Source of the DNA: Sphingomonas sp. Root710
GTDB lineage: Bacteria > Pseudomonadota > Alphaproteobacteria > Sphingomonadales > Sphingomonadaceae
Assembly: GCF_001429065.1 (NCBI RefSeq)
Contig: NZ_LMIB01000012.1
Coordinates: 504,506 to 568,505 of the forward strand
DNA: 64,000 nt
Reading direction: 5' to 3'
Shown piece after piece: positions 8,670-17,947 of this stretch. A program made the position numbers and the translations under genes. Position 1 is the stretch's first letter, and each line of letters opens with the position of its first letter. Below the pieces are notes generated by a model. That model was not told the DNA's origin. It saw only the letters and a list, made by a program, of their open reading frames with translations, and searched no databases.

Positions 8670-9002
8670 TCACTCCCCCGTGCGCTCCAGCTGGTTCGCG
8701 AGCCGCTCGACCCGTTCGGCGATGCGTTCGATCGCGACGGCATAGGCGGGATCGGGCTCCGCCTCGGCGCCGCTTTCATTACGCGCCACCGCCGCCGCGC
8801 CGCGCATATCGTTGAGTTCGTCGGCGATCAGCAGCGCCGAAAGGAGCAGGGTGCGCGCCTCGGTCATCTCGCCCAGTGCGCCGGTGATCTCCTCGGCCTT
8901 TACGTCGACCATGCGGACGAGCGCGCGGAGATGATCCTCCTCGCCGTCGCGGCAGCTGAGCTTGTAGCGGCGGCCCGAGACCGACACCTCGACATCGGCC
9001 AT
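8670..9002 (-). CDS. zapA: Cell division protein ZapA
   Basis: This 110-residue cytosolic protein matches ZapA, which binds and bundles FtsZ filaments at the division ring. The N-terminal beta-rich head is visible as VEVSVSGRRYKLSCRDGEE, followed by the helical dimerisation region (ALVRMVDVKAEEI, LLLSALLIADEL). The acidic C-terminal tail ends in a short coiled coil. Its ATG overlaps by one base the stop of a small coiled-coil gene upstream, and 6S RNA follows downstream, the conserved alphaproteobacterial order. Confidence 0.92.
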   Translation of the reverse strand: MADVEVSVSGRRYKLSCRDGEEDHLRALVRMVDVKAEEITGALGEMTEARTLLLSALLIADELNDMRGAAAVARNESGAEAEPDPAYAVAIERIAERVERLANQLERTGE

Positions 9003-9205
9003 CAGTCGCTCCCCAACAGGCGGTCGATCCGCTCGATCGCCGATTCGGTCGCCTCGCGCAGCGTGCGATGCCGCTCGGCCAGGCGGAACAGCGCCTCGCT
9101 CTCGTCATGGCCGAAGGGCGGCGGCGCGGACTCGATTCCGGCCTCGACGCGCGCGAGGGCGCGTTCCAGGCGGCCGAGGGCCAGTATGAGGCGGCGGTCA
9201 GTCAT
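9002..9205 (-). CDS. Small coiled-coil protein upstream of zapA
   Basis: This is a 67-residue, almost wholly helical protein (MTDRRLILALGRLERALARV, then a charged heptad-rich second helix). It overlaps zapA by one base (TGATG). Alphaproteobacteria often have a short coiled-coil gene (DUF4164-like) in this position, so a role with ZapA in Z-ring work is a fair inference, but no function is established. The ATG at 9205 is the first start that excludes a low-quality N-terminal extension. Confidence 0.75.
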   Translation of the reverse strand: MTDRRLILALGRLERALARVEAGIESAPPPFGHDESEALFRLAERHRTLREATESAIERIDRLLGSD

Positions 9206-9276
9206 CGACTCGAAGGAATAGCAGCCTCGTTCCGGCCCGCAAGGGAGCGGCACTTTTTGCTTCCATTCACATGGTA

Positions 9277-9382
9277 GTGCGGTGCCAGCCCGCTCCCCGC
9301 CCAACCTCCCGATATCATATCCTGGATCAAGCGGTTGGCCGGGGGAGCGGTCTGGCACCGCCGTTTCGGCGAACGCCGAAAC
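9277..9382. repeat. Two-module palindromic repeat, copy 2
   Basis: An imperfect copy of the element at 105-211: left arm about 9279-9313, spacer with the same CTGG end, right arm 9326-9362, then a perfect 8-bp hairpin GTTTCGGC/GCCGAAAC at 9363-9382. The large stem has mismatches here (for example AAGCGGTTGGCC against the copy-1 GGGAGGTTGGGC), while the small hairpin differs from copy 1 by paired changes. It lies 100 bp upstream of tkt. Confidence 0.82.
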
Positions 9383-9482
9383 CCGCCAACGGTTGACGAT
9401 GTCGCTCCGGCACGACAAAGGGTCCGCGCGAGCAGGATATGCGCCTGTTCGCCGATCCCGCCGGTCTGCACAAAGGTTTCCT

Positions 9483-11450
9483 ATGACGATTGCATCGAAG
9501 CAGCTCGCCAATGCCATCCGCGCGCTGTCGATGGACGCGGTGCAGGCCGCCAATTCGGGTCACCCCGGCATGCCGATGGGCATGGCCGACGTCGCGACCG
9601 AGCTGTTCACCAAGCATCTGAAGTTCGATCCCGCACAGCCGAAATGGGCCGATCGCGACCGCTTCGTGCTGTCGGCGGGCCATGGCTCGATGCTGATCTA
9701 CGCACTGCTCAACCTGACCGGCTATGCGCGCCCGACGATCGAGGATATCGCCAATTTCCGTCAGTTGCACAGCCCGTGCGCCGGCCATCCCGAGAATTTC
9801 GAACTGGCCGGGGTCGAGGCGACGACGGGTCCGCTCGGCTCGGGCCTCGCCACCGCGGTCGGCATGGCAATCGCCGAGCGTCATCTGAACGCCGTGTTCG
9901 GCGACGATCTGGTCGATCACCGTACCTGGGTGCTGGCCGGGGACGGCTGCCTGATGGAAGGCATCAACCATGAGGCGATCGGCCTGGCCGGGCATCTGAA
10001 GCTCGGCAAGATGATCGTGCTGTGGGACGACAACCGAATCACCATCGACGGCGCGGTCTCGCTCAGCTCGTCGGAAGACGTGCTCGCCCGCTATGCCGCG
10101 ACCGGCTGGCACACCGTCAGCTGCGACGGCCATGATCCGGCCAGCATCAATGCCGCGCTCGAAGCGGCCAAGGCCGATCCGCGTCCGTCGATCGTCCAGT
10201 GCACCACGATCATCGGCTATGGCGCGCCCAACAAGCAGGGCACCTCGGCCACCCACGGCGCGGCGCTGGGCGCCGACGAGGTCGCGGCGACCCGTGAATT
10301 CCTCGGCTGGACCGCCGAACCCTTCGTCATCCCCGAGGATATCAAGGCCGCCTGGCTCGAAGCTGGCGCACGCGGCGCACCGGTCCGCAGCGCTTGGGAA
10401 GCGAAGCTCGTCGCATCGAAGGACCGCGCTGAATTCGAGCGCCGCATGGCGGGCAAGCTGCCCGAGAGCTTCTCGCTCGGCGCCTATCTGAAGGACCTGA
10501 TCGCCAATCCGCAGAAGGTTGCGACCCGCAAGGCGTCCGAAATGGTGCTGGGCCCGATCAATGAGCAGATCGCCGAGACGATCGGCGGCTCCGCCGACCT
10601 GACCGGATCGAACAATACCAAGACCAAGGCGCAGGCACCGCTGACCGCCGACGATTATGCCGGCCGCTATATCTACTACGGCATCCGCGAGTTCGGCATG
10701 GCCTGTGCGATGAATGGCATGGCGCTGCATGGCGGCGTCATCCCCTATGGCGGCACCTTCCTGGTCTTCTCCGACTATTGCCGCGCCGCGATCCGCCTGT
10801 CGGCGCTCCAGCAGCAGCGCGTCGTCTATGTGATGACGCATGATTCGATCGGCCTGGGCGAGGACGGCCCGACCCACCAGCCGGTCGAGCATCTGATGAG
10901 CCTGCGCGTGATGCCGAACCTCGATGTCTATCGCCCGTGCGACGTGATCGAGACCGCCGAATGCTGGGCGCTGAGCCTTGAGAAGGCCGACGGCCCGTCG
11001 CTGCTCGCGCTGTCACGCGAGGGCCTGCCGCAGCTGCGTACCAACATCAGCGAGAATTTCTCCGCGAAGGGCGCCTATCGCCTCAAGGCCGCCGAAGCCC
11101 CGCGCAAGGCGGTGCTGATCGCCAGCGGTTCGGAGGTCGAGATCGCGCTCGCCACCGCGAAGAAGCTCGAAGAAGCCGGCCATGGCGCCGACGTCGTCTC
11201 GATGCCCAGCTGGGAGCGCTTCGACGCACAGCCCGAAAGCTATCGCGACGAGATCCTGCCCGACGGCGTCCTGCTCGTCTCGATCGAAGCCGGCACGACG
11301 ATTGGCTGGGAACGCTATGTCGGCCGCAAGGGCCTGCGCTTCGGCCTCGACGGCTTCGGCGCGTCGGCCCCGGTGAAGGCGCTCTACGATCATTTCGGCC
11401 TGACCGCCGACAAGCTGGCCCCGCAGATCATCGGGGCTCTGGCCAACTGA
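9483..11450 (+). CDS. tkt: Transketolase
   Basis: This 655-residue thiamine-diphosphate enzyme moves two-carbon units between sugar phosphates in the non-oxidative pentose-phosphate pathway. The order of domains is normal: the TPP-binding PP domain with [10 protein letters not shown] at 151-160, the Pyr domain with [19 protein letters not shown], and the C-terminal domain ending in [11 protein letters not shown]. The ATG at 9483 follows an AAAGG site; upstream in-frame sequence is the repeat element and is not coding. It is the first gene of a run tkt-gap-MOSC-pgk-fba, with a 37-nt gap to gap. Confidence 0.97.
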   Translation: MTIASKQLANAIRALSMDAVQAANSGHPGMPMGMADVATELFTKHLKFDPAQPKWADRDRFVLSAGHGSMLIYALLNLTGYARPTIEDIANFRQLHSPCAGHPENFELAGVEATTGPLGSGLATAVGMAIAERHLNAVFGDDLVDHRTWVLAGDGCLMEGINHEAIGLAGHLKLGKMIVLWDDNRITIDGAVSLSSSEDVLARYAATGWHTVSCDGHDPASINAALEAAKADPRPSIVQCTTIIGYGAPNKQGTSATHGAALGADEVAATREFLGWTAEPFVIPEDIKAAWLEAGARGAPVRSAWEAKLVASKDRAEFERRMAGKLPESFSLGAYLKDLIANPQKVATRKASEMVLGPINEQIAETIGGSADLTGSNNTKTKAQAPLTADDYAGRYIYYGIREFGMACAMNGMALHGGVIPYGGTFLVFSDYCRAAIRLSALQQQRVVYVMTHDSIGLGEDGPTHQPVEHLMSLRVMPNLDVYRPCDVIETAECWALSLEKADGPSLLALSREGLPQLRTNISENFSAKGAYRLKAAEAPRKAVLIASGSEVEIALATAKKLEEAGHGADVVSMPSWERFDAQPESYRDEILPDGVLLVSIEAGTTIGWERYVGRKGLRFGLDGFGASAPVKALYDHFGLTADKLAPQIIGALAN

Positions 11451-11487
11451 ATTTGGGGCGGCACCCAACAAGAAGGAGTATCGACGC

Positions 11488-12495
11488 ATGGCTGTGAAGG
11501 TTGCGATCAACGGTTTCGGACGCATCGGACGTAACGTCGCGCGCGCCATCCTCGAGCGGACGGATCACGATCTCGAGCTGGTCTCGATCAACGATCTGGC
11601 CGACGCCAAGGCCAACGCCCTGCTGTTCAAGCGTGACTCGGTCCATGGCGCGTTCAGCGGCACCGTCGAAGTCGACGGCAACGACCTGATCATCAACGGC
11701 AAGCGCATCCACGTCACCGCCGAGCGTGATCCCGCCAAGCTTCCGCACGCTGCGCAAGGCGTCGACATCGCGCTGGAATGCACGGGCTTCTTCACCAACC
11801 GCAAGGGCGGCCAGGCGCATCTCGACGCCGGCGCCAAGCGCGTGTTGATCTCGGCTCCCGGCAAGGAGGTCGACCTGACCGTCGTGTTCGGCGTCAACCA
11901 TGACCAGCTGACCAAGGACCATGTCATCGTCTCGAACGCGTCGTGCACGACCAACTGCCTCGCGCCCTTCGCCAAGGTTCTGCATGAATCGATCGGCATC
12001 GAGCGCGGCCTGATGACCACGATCCACGCCTATACCAACGACCAGAAGATCCTCGACCAGATCCATGAAGATCCGCGCCGCGCCCGCGCCGCCGCGATGT
12101 CGATGATCCCGACCACCACCGGCGCAGCCCGCGCCGTCGCCGAAGTGCTGCCCGCGCTCAAGGGCAAGCTCGACGGTTCGGCAATCCGCGTGCCGACCCC
12201 GAACGTCTCGGTCGTCGACCTGACCTTCACCCCGTCGCGCGACACCACCAAGGAAGAGGTCAACGCCCTCCTCAAGGCCGCCGCCGAAGGCCCGCTCAAG
12301 GGCGTGCTCGGCTATTCGGACGAACCGCTCGTCTCGATCGACTATAACCACGACGCGCACTCGTCGACGATCGACAGCCTCGAAACCTCGGTCATCGAAG
12401 GCAAGCTGGTCCGCGTGCTCAGCTGGTACGACAATGAATGGGGTTTCTCGAACCGCATGGTCGACACCGCGGGCGCGATCGGCAAGCTGATCTGA
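11488..12495 (+). CDS. gap: Type I glyceraldehyde-3-phosphate dehydrogenase
   Basis: This 335-residue enzyme oxidises glyceraldehyde-3-phosphate to 1,3-bisphosphoglycerate. The N-terminal Rossmann motif is [10 protein letters not shown], the catalytic loop is [12 protein letters not shown] with Cys153, and [13 protein letters not shown] ends the catalytic domain. IND around residue 36 keeps the Asp that favours NAD over NADP. A strong AAGGAG lies 8 nt before the ATG. It sits between tkt and a MOSC gene (7-nt gap) in the carbon cluster. Confidence 0.97.
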   Translation: MAVKVAINGFGRIGRNVARAILERTDHDLELVSINDLADAKANALLFKRDSVHGAFSGTVEVDGNDLIINGKRIHVTAERDPAKLPHAAQGVDIALECTGFFTNRKGGQAHLDAGAKRVLISAPGKEVDLTVVFGVNHDQLTKDHVIVSNASCTTNCLAPFAKVLHESIGIERGLMTTIHAYTNDQKILDQIHEDPRRARAAAMSMIPTTTGAARAVAEVLPALKGKLDGSAIRVPTPNVSVVDLTFTPSRDTTKEEVNALLKAAAEGPLKGVLGYSDEPLVSIDYNHDAHSSTIDSLETSVIEGKLVRVLSWYDNEWGFSNRMVDTAGAIGKLI

Positions 12496-12502
12496 TCGCC
12501 CG

Positions 12503-12958
12503 ATGCCCGGCCGCCTGATCGGCATTGCCCGCAAGGATCGGCCGCTCGGCCCGATGGAGACGCTCGATCATGTCATGGTCGGGCTCGATACCGGGGTCCA
12601 TGGCGATCATCGCGGGGCGCTGAGGCCGGGCAAGTCCAACCGCCGCCAGATCACGATCATGGCGGCGGAGGACTGGACCGCTGCGCTGGCCGAACTCGGC
12701 CAGCCGGTGTCGTGGGAACAGCGCCGCGCCAACCTGCTGAGCGAAGGCATCGTCCTTCCGCGCGAAGAGGGTGCGCGGCTGCGCATCGGCGCGGTGCTGA
12801 TCGAGATCACCGGCGAGTGCGATCCGTGCCGCCGGATGGACGGCGTGGCCGACGGCCTGCGCATCGCCCTGACGCCCGAATGGCGCGGTGGACGGATTGC
12901 GAGAGTGATCGAGGGCGGCGAAATCGCCCTCGGTGACGTGATAGAGGTGGAATCCTGA
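12503..12958 (+). CDS. MOSC-domain protein
   Basis: This 151-residue protein is made almost only of a MOSC domain, the beta-barrel found at the C-terminus of molybdenum-cofactor sulfurases and in YiiM/YuaD. The region [13 protein letters not shown] holds a CxxC-like pair in the place of the conserved Cys that carries sulfur, and IALGDVIEV closes the barrel. Its job may be sulfur transfer or reductive detoxification; the substrate is not known. It is wedged between gap and pgk with gaps of 7 nt and 1 nt, so it must be translated from the glycolytic mRNA. The Shine-Dalgarno site is weak. Confidence 0.85.
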   Translation: MPGRLIGIARKDRPLGPMETLDHVMVGLDTGVHGDHRGALRPGKSNRRQITIMAAEDWTAALAELGQPVSWEQRRANLLSEGIVLPREEGARLRIGAVLIEITGECDPCRRMDGVADGLRIALTPEWRGGRIARVIEGGEIALGDVIEVES

Positions 12959-12959
12959 C

Positions 12960-14153
12960 ATGGCTTTCAAGACGCTCGACGACATCGGAGACATAAAGGG
13001 CAAGCGGGTTCTCGTCCGCGAAGACCTCAACGTGCCCATGGACGGTGGCGCGGTGACCGATGACACCCGCCTCCGCGCCGCCGCGCCGACCGTCGCCGAA
13101 CTGGCCGACAAGGGCGCGATCGTCCTTGTCCTCGCCCATTTCGGCCGCCCCAAGGGCGAGCGTAATCCGGATATGAGCCTGGCGCAGGTCACCGTGGCCT
13201 TCCGTTCGGTGCTGGGCCGCGACGTCCGCTTCATCGGCGATTGCTGCGGCGAACAGGCCGAAGCCGCCGTCGCGCAGCTGGAGCCGGGCGACATCGCGCT
13301 GCTCGAGAACACCCGCTTCCACAAGGGCGAGGAAAAGAACGACCCCGATCTCGCCAAGGCGATGGCGAAGCTCGGCGACCTCTACGTCAACGACGCCTTC
13401 TCTGCCGCGCACCGCGCACATGTATCGACCGAGGCGCTGGCCCACCTGCTTCCGGCCTATGCCGGGCGGTCCATGCAAGCCGAGCTTGAGGCGCTCGAAA
13501 AGGCGCTGGGCAAGCCCGAGCACCCGGTCGCCGCGGTGGTCGGAGGGGCTAAGGTTTCAACCAAGCTCGACGTGCTCAAGCATCTCGTCGCCCGGGTCGA
13601 TCATCTGATCATCGGCGGCGGCATGGCCAACACCTTCCTCGCCGCGCGCGGCGTCGATGTCGGCAAGTCGCTGTGCGAGCACGACCTGAAGGATGTCGCA
13701 ATCGAAATCCTCGATGCCGCGGAGAAGGCCGAATGCATTGTCCACCTGCCCTATGACGTGGTGGTGGCCAAGGAGTTCAGGGCGAACCCGCCGACGCGCA
13801 CCGTCAACGTCCATGAGGTTGCCGCCGACGAGATGATCCTCGACGTCGGACCGGCGGCGGTCGAGGCGCTCGGCGACGCGCTCAAGACCTGCAAGACGCT
13901 GGTGTGGAACGGCCCATTGGGCGCGTTCGAGATCGCCCCGTTCGACTCCGCGACAGTCGCGCTGGCGAAGACCGCGGCGGCGCTCACCAAGGGTGGCTCG
14001 CTGGTGTCGGTGGCGGGCGGCGGCGATACCGTCGCGGCGCTCAACCATGCCGGCGTGGCCGGGGATTTCAGCTTCGTGTCGACCGCGGGCGGCGCCTTCC
14101 TCGAATGGATGGAAGGCCGCGAACTGCCGGGGGTCAAGGCGCTCGAAGCCTAA
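12960..14153 (+). CDS. pgk: Phosphoglycerate kinase
   Basis: This 397-residue enzyme transfers phosphate from 1,3-bisphosphoglycerate to ADP. It begins with the family signature [15 protein letters not shown], has the basic substrate patch at [10 protein letters not shown], and the C-terminal nucleotide site with [10 protein letters not shown] and [11 protein letters not shown]. The length is typical of bacterial Pgk. It starts 2 nt after the MOSC stop, and the GAGGTGG Shine-Dalgarno lies inside that gene, showing operon structure with gap and the downstream aldolase. Confidence 0.97.
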   Translation: MAFKTLDDIGDIKGKRVLVREDLNVPMDGGAVTDDTRLRAAAPTVAELADKGAIVLVLAHFGRPKGERNPDMSLAQVTVAFRSVLGRDVRFIGDCCGEQAEAAVAQLEPGDIALLENTRFHKGEEKNDPDLAKAMAKLGDLYVNDAFSAAHRAHVSTEALAHLLPAYAGRSMQAELEALEKALGKPEHPVAAVVGGAKVSTKLDVLKHLVARVDHLIIGGGMANTFLAARGVDVGKSLCEHDLKDVAIEILDAAEKAECIVHLPYDVVVAKEFRANPPTRTVNVHEVAADEMILDVGPAAVEALGDALKTCKTLVWNGPLGAFEIAPFDSATVALAKTAAALTKGGSLVSVAGGGDTVAALNHAGVAGDFSFVSTAGGAFLEWMEGRELPGVKALEA

Positions 14154-14215
14154 GCAGATACCAGGAACGGACGACGCGCCGAAACGGCGCACCACAGGAT
14201 GGGAGATTATCGCAC

Positions 14216-15112
14216 ATGCTCGATCAGGACATGACCAGGAAGGTCGCCGAGGGGAAAGGCTTCATCGCGGCGCTCGACCAGAGCGGCGGTTCGACCCCCA
14301 AGGCGCTCAAGGGCTATGGCGTCGAGGAAGGTGCCTGGTCCGACGAGGCCGGGATGTATGACCTGATCCACCAGATGCGCAGCCGCATCATCACCTCGCC
14401 CGCCTTTACCGGCGACAAGGTGCTCGGCGCGATCCTGTTCGAACGCACGATGGATGGCCAGGTCGACGGCAAGCCGACCCCGCAGGCGCTGCTCGATCGC
14501 GGCGTCGTCCCGTTCATCAAGATCGACAAGGGTCTCGAGGATGAGGCGAACGGCGTCCAGCTGATGAAGCCGATGCCCGAGCTGAACGCGCTGCTCGCGC
14601 GCGCCAGGGGCCTGGGCGTCTATGGCACCAAGGAGCGTTCGGTGATCAACCTCGCCAACCGCGAGGGCATCGCCGCGATCGTCAAGCAGCAGTTCGAGGT
14701 CGGCAAGCAGGTGCTCGCCGGCGGGCTGATGCCGATCATCGAGCCCGAGGTGAACATAAAGAGCCCGGAACGGGCGCAGGCGGACCAGATCCTGCTCGAG
14801 GAACTGCTCAAGGCGCTCGACGCGCTGACCGGCGACGACAAGGTGATGCTCAAGCTCTCGCTCCCCGCTAAAGCCGGTCTGTTCGATCCTCTGGTCGATC
14901 ATCCCCGCGTGCTGCGCGTCGTCGCGCTGTCGGGCGGCTTCGCGCGCCCCGAAGCCTGCGTCGAGCTGGCCAAGAACAAGGGCATCATCGCCAGCTTCAG
15001 CCGGGCGCTGCTCGAAGACCTGCGCGCCCAGATGAGCGACGACGAGTTCAACGCCTCGCTCGGCGGCGCGATCGACGAAATCTACGGCGCGTCGGTCAAC
15101 AAGACGGTCTGA
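14216..15112 (+). CDS. Class I fructose-bisphosphate aldolase
   Basis: This 298-residue aldolase cleaves fructose-1,6-bisphosphate by a Schiff-base mechanism. It has the class I features GFIAALDQSGGSTPKAL near the N-terminus, KIDKGLEDEANG, and the candidate Schiff-base lysine at about 213 in VMLKLSLP. It resembles the short bacterial class I group (as in staphylococci) and needs no metal. The ATG at 14216 follows GGGAG. The 62-nt gap after pgk contains no terminator, so it probably ends the tkt-gap-MOSC-pgk-fba operon; a palindrome follows. Confidence 0.93.
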   Translation: MLDQDMTRKVAEGKGFIAALDQSGGSTPKALKGYGVEEGAWSDEAGMYDLIHQMRSRIITSPAFTGDKVLGAILFERTMDGQVDGKPTPQALLDRGVVPFIKIDKGLEDEANGVQLMKPMPELNALLARARGLGVYGTKERSVINLANREGIAAIVKQQFEVGKQVLAGGLMPIIEPEVNIKSPERAQADQILLEELLKALDALTGDDKVMLKLSLPAKAGLFDPLVDHPRVLRVVALSGGFARPEACVELAKNKGIIASFSRALLEDLRAQMSDDEFNASLGGAIDEIYGASVNKTV

Positions 15113-15121
15113 TCCTTCGTC

Positions 15122-15277
15122 CAAATCCTCCCTGTGCGCAGCATGGGGAGGGGGGACCGCCGCAGGCGGTGGAGGGGCAAGGACCGCTGCAAGACACAGG
15201 CGCTTGAGGATAATACGGATACCCCTTTACCACCCTTCGGGCGGTCCCCCTCCCCGGCTTCGCCAGGGAGGATTTTT
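15122..15277. repeat. Long nested inverted repeat after the aldolase gene
   Basis: Outer arms AAATCCTCCCTG (15122-15133) and CAGGGAGGATTTTT (15264-15277) enclose a second pair, GGGGAGG..GACCGCC against GGCGGTCCCCCTCCCC, with a small ACCGCC-GCA-GGCGGT hairpin in the left inner arm. The outer arm resembles the short terminator stem at 20532-20562. It may end the carbon operon and also be a mobile-type palindromic unit. It lies 16 bp before thiE. Confidence 0.75.
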
Positions 15278-15293
15278 AGGATAGAGCGGCCGC

Positions 15294-15998
15294 ATGACCG
15301 ACGATTTCGACGACGACAGTGACGACCTCCGCCTCGACCCCGGCTTCGCCGACCGCTTCGAGCGCGATGAGGCGCGGGGCGCGTGCAAGCTCTACCTGAT
15401 CTCTCCCCCGGCGATCGACGCGGGCTTCGCCGAGACCCTCGCCGCCGCGCTCGACGCCGGGCCGGTCGCAGCCTTCCAGCTTCGCCTCAAGGGTATCGAC
15501 GAGCATCGCATCGCCGAACTGGCCAAGCCGCTCCAGGCGGTCTGCGCGTCGCGCGAGGTCGCCTTCATTGTCAATGACTCGATCGGGCTGGCCAAGCGAC
15601 TCGATGCCGATGGCGTCCATCTCGGCCAGGAGGACGGCGATCCGCGGGAGGCGCGGCAGGTGCTGGGCGCCGATGCGCAGATCGGCGTCACCTGCCATGA
15701 CAGCCGCCATCTCGCGATGGAGGCAGGCGAGGCGGGTGCGGACTATGTCGCCTTCGGAGCTTTCTACCCGACCAGCACCAAGGAGACGAAGCACCAGCCC
15801 GATCCGTCGATTCTCGGCTGGTGGGCGACCCTGTTCGAATTGCCCAGCGTCGCGATCGGCGGCATCACCCCTGCCAACGCCGCCCCGTTAATCGCGGCGG
15901 GTGCGGATTTCCTCGCGGTGTCGGGCGCAGTGTGGAACGATCCGGAAGGCCCCGCCGCCGCGGTGAAGAAGTTCGCCGCGCTGAAAGGCATGGGGTAA
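15294..15998 (+). CDS. thiE: Thiamine-phosphate synthase
   Basis: This 234-residue TIM-barrel enzyme joins HMP-PP and thiazole phosphate into thiamine phosphate. Family motifs are FQLRLKG (for the usual QLR.K), VNDSIGLAKRLDADGVHLGQED, GVTCH, FGAFYPTSTKET and AIGGITPANA. The N-terminal 27 residues (MTDDFDDDSDDLRLDPGFAD) are an acidic extension before the barrel. No TPP riboswitch is seen here; the only one in the window precedes thiC. It stands apart from the other thi genes. Confidence 0.92.
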   Translation: MTDDFDDDSDDLRLDPGFADRFERDEARGACKLYLISPPAIDAGFAETLAAALDAGPVAAFQLRLKGIDEHRIAELAKPLQAVCASREVAFIVNDSIGLAKRLDADGVHLGQEDGDPREARQVLGADAQIGVTCHDSRHLAMEAGEAGADYVAFGAFYPTSTKETKHQPDPSILGWWATLFELPSVAIGGITPANAAPLIAAGADFLAVSGAVWNDPEGPAAAVKKFAALKGMG

Positions 15999-16005
15999 GC
16001 TCTCT

Positions 16006-16118
16006 CCCCTCCCTGCCAAGGGAGGGGTCGGGGGTGGGTTAGTCCGGCTCAAGTGGCAAGCCAGTTCGGCGTGCCGCGCGGCGGGACCCACCCCGACCCC
16101 TCCCTTGGCAGGGAGGGG
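16006..16118. repeat. CCCTCCCTGCCAAGGGAGGG-type inverted repeat, copy 2
   Basis: The arms at 16006-16040 and 16086-16118 are nearly perfect complements of each other and each is palindromic, as in the copy at 8557-8663. It fills the gap between the converging 3' ends of thiE and the HhH gene and may act as a bidirectional terminator. Confidence 0.87.
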
Positions 16119-16127
16119 CTAATCAGT

Positions 16128-16616
16128 TCAGCCCAATTTACCGAATTCCTTCTCGAACCCAGCCGTGTCGCCCTGTTCGAGATAGCGCGCCTGATCGATC
16201 CATCGGTCGCGGAAAATGCGGCCCTTGAACGCGCCGAGCCGGGCGTCGACCTCGGCCGCCTGGGCGGGATCAAGGTCGGCCAGCTGGGCAAAGCGGTGGA
16301 TACCGATCCCTGCCAGCACCGCCGATGCCTTGGGACCGAGCCCCTTGATGCGAGTAAGATCATCGGCCGGCAAGTCGGGATTGACGTCGACACCGATCAC
16401 CGGGCCGGACACGTCGAGTACCGCCGCAGCGGCGCTGTCAGCGAGGCCATGGCTTTCCTTCGCGACCGGCTTCGGTGCCGCGGGCTTGGGCGCCGCGACC
16501 GGCGGCGGGCTGTCCGACAGCGACACCCGTTGGGTCGGCTTGCGCAGCAGCAGGAACAGGCCGACGACCGCGAGGATCGCGACGATGGCGGCAATGATGA
16601 GGGTGTTGTTCGACAT
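16128..16616 (-). CDS. Membrane-anchored helix-hairpin-helix protein
   Basis: This 162-residue protein starts with one hydrophobic helix (about 5-24, TLIIAAIVAILAVVGLFLLL), followed by a Pro/Ala/Lys-rich linker, then a C-terminal HhH region: LTRIKGLGPKASAVLAGIGI around residues 87-107, which is the form of HhH found in the so-called flap-endonuclease-like small proteins. The HhH binds the DNA backbone in other families; here it may be a protein-interaction fold. The membrane anchor with a cytosolic HhH is notable. It lies 48 bp downstream of purD on the same strand. Confidence 0.82.
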   Translation of the reverse strand: MSNNTLIIAAIVAILAVVGLFLLLRKPTQRVSLSDSPPPVAAPKPAAPKPVAKESHGLADSAAAAVLDVSGPVIGVDVNPDLPADDLTRIKGLGPKASAVLAGIGIHRFAQLADLDPAQAAEVDARLGAFKGRIFRDRWIDQARYLEQGDTAGFEKEFGKLG

Positions 16617-16663
16617 TCCCCGTCCTTTGGCGTTGATTTATGTTACTTCAATGCCGCAGCAGC

Positions 16664-17947
16664 TCAGACGTTCCGCTGCCGTGCCAATTCTCGCCATCCT
16701 ATATCACGGCGGCAGAAACCACTCGCGAAATCGAGCGTGTCCGCTGCGGCATAGGCCAGATCGCGGGCCTCGCCGATATCCTGGCCGAGCGCGGTGACAT
16801 TCAGCACACGCCCGCCGTTGGCGATCAGCCAGCCGCCCTGCGACATCGCGGTCCCGGCGTGGAACACCTTCGCGCCCTTCGCCTCGGCCTCGACGATATT
16901 GCGGATCGCGCCGCCCTTGGCCGGCGTGCCCGGATAGCCCTTCGCCGCCATCACGATGGTCAGCGCGGTGTTCGGCGACAGGCTGGGCCGCGGTAGCTCC
17001 GCCAGCCGCCCTTCGGCGACTGCGAGCATCAGCGTGATCAGGTCGTCCTCCAGGCGCATCATCAGCACCTGACATTCGGGATCGCCGAAGCGCGCATTAT
17101 ATTCGATCAGCTTCGGCCCCTCGGCGGTCAGCATGAGGCCCGCATAGAGCACGCCCGAATAGGGGATGCCCGCAGCAGCCATTGCCCGCACCGTCGGCTC
17201 GACGATCTCGCGCATCGCCTGCGCCTCGAGCTCGGGCGTCAGCACCGGCGCGGGGCTGTACGCGCCCATGCCGCCGGTGTTGGGGCCGGTGTCCCCGTCG
17301 CCGACGCGCTTGTGATCCTGCGCCGATCCGAAGGGCACGACGGTGGTGCCATCGGTCAGCGCGAAGAAACTCGCCTCCTCGCCGGTCAGGAATTCCTCGA
17401 CGACGACTTCGGCCCCCGCGCTGCCGAAGCTGCCGCCGAACATGTCGTCGATCGCGTCCTCGGCCTGCTTGCGGGTCTCGGCGATCACCACCCCCTTGCC
17501 CGCGGCGAGGCCGTCGGCCTTGATCACCACCGGGACGCCGAAGCTGTCGAGCGCCGACTTCGCCGAACCCGCATCGCTGAAGCGGCCATAGGCGGCGGTC
17601 GGAATATTCTCGCGCCGGCATAGATCCTTGGTGAATCCTTTCGACCCCTCCAGCTGGGCGGCGGCCTGGTTGGGCCCGAAGGTGAGGATGCCGTTCTCGC
17701 GCAGCAGATCGCCAAGCCCGGCGACCAGCGGCGCTTCGGGGCCGATCACCACCAGCCCGACATTCTCGTCACGCGCGAAGGCAAGCACCGATTCGATATG
17801 GGTCGGATCGAGATCGACGCACTCGGCGCACTCGGCTATGCCCGGATTGCCGGGTGCGGCGTAGAGTTTGGTGAGCCGTTCGGATTGCGCAAGCTTCCAG
17901 GCCAGCGCATGCTCGCGGCCCCCCGATCCCAGCAGCAGGACGATCAT
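16664..17947 (-). CDS. purD: Phosphoribosylamine--glycine ligase
   Basis: This 427-residue ATP-grasp enzyme makes glycinamide ribonucleotide, step two of purine synthesis. It begins [19 protein letters not shown], the typical N-terminus, and has [12 protein letters not shown], the ATP-grasp region with [14 protein letters not shown], and [12 protein letters not shown] at the catalytic site. The start at 17947 is fixed by this N-terminus. Its ATG overlaps the ATG of xseA on the other strand (CATG at 17945-17948), so the promoter must lie inside xseA. Confidence 0.96.
   Translation of the reverse strand: MIVLLLGSGGREHALAWKLAQSERLTKLYAAPGNPGIAECAECVDLDPTHIESVLAFARDENVGLVVIGPEAPLVAGLGDLLRENGILTFGPNQAAAQLEGSKGFTKDLCRRENIPTAAYGRFSDAGSAKSALDSFGVPVVIKADGLAAGKGVVIAETRKQAEDAIDDMFGGSFGSAGAEVVVEEFLTGEEASFFALTDGTTVVPFGSAQDHKRVGDGDTGPNTGGMGAYSPAPVLTPELEAQAMREIVEPTVRAMAAAGIPYSGVLYAGLMLTAEGPKLIEYNARFGDPECQVLMMRLEDDLITLMLAVAEGRLAELPRPSLSPNTALTIVMAAKGYPGTPAKGGAIRNIVEAEAKGAKVFHAGTAMSQGGWLIANGGRVLNVTALGQDIGEARDLAYAAADTLDFASGFCRRDIGWRELARQRNV

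Noticed and set aside
9327-10892. Long minus-strand frame opposite tkt
   Set aside because: Antisense shadow of transketolase, with typical Arg/Asp/Gly bias.
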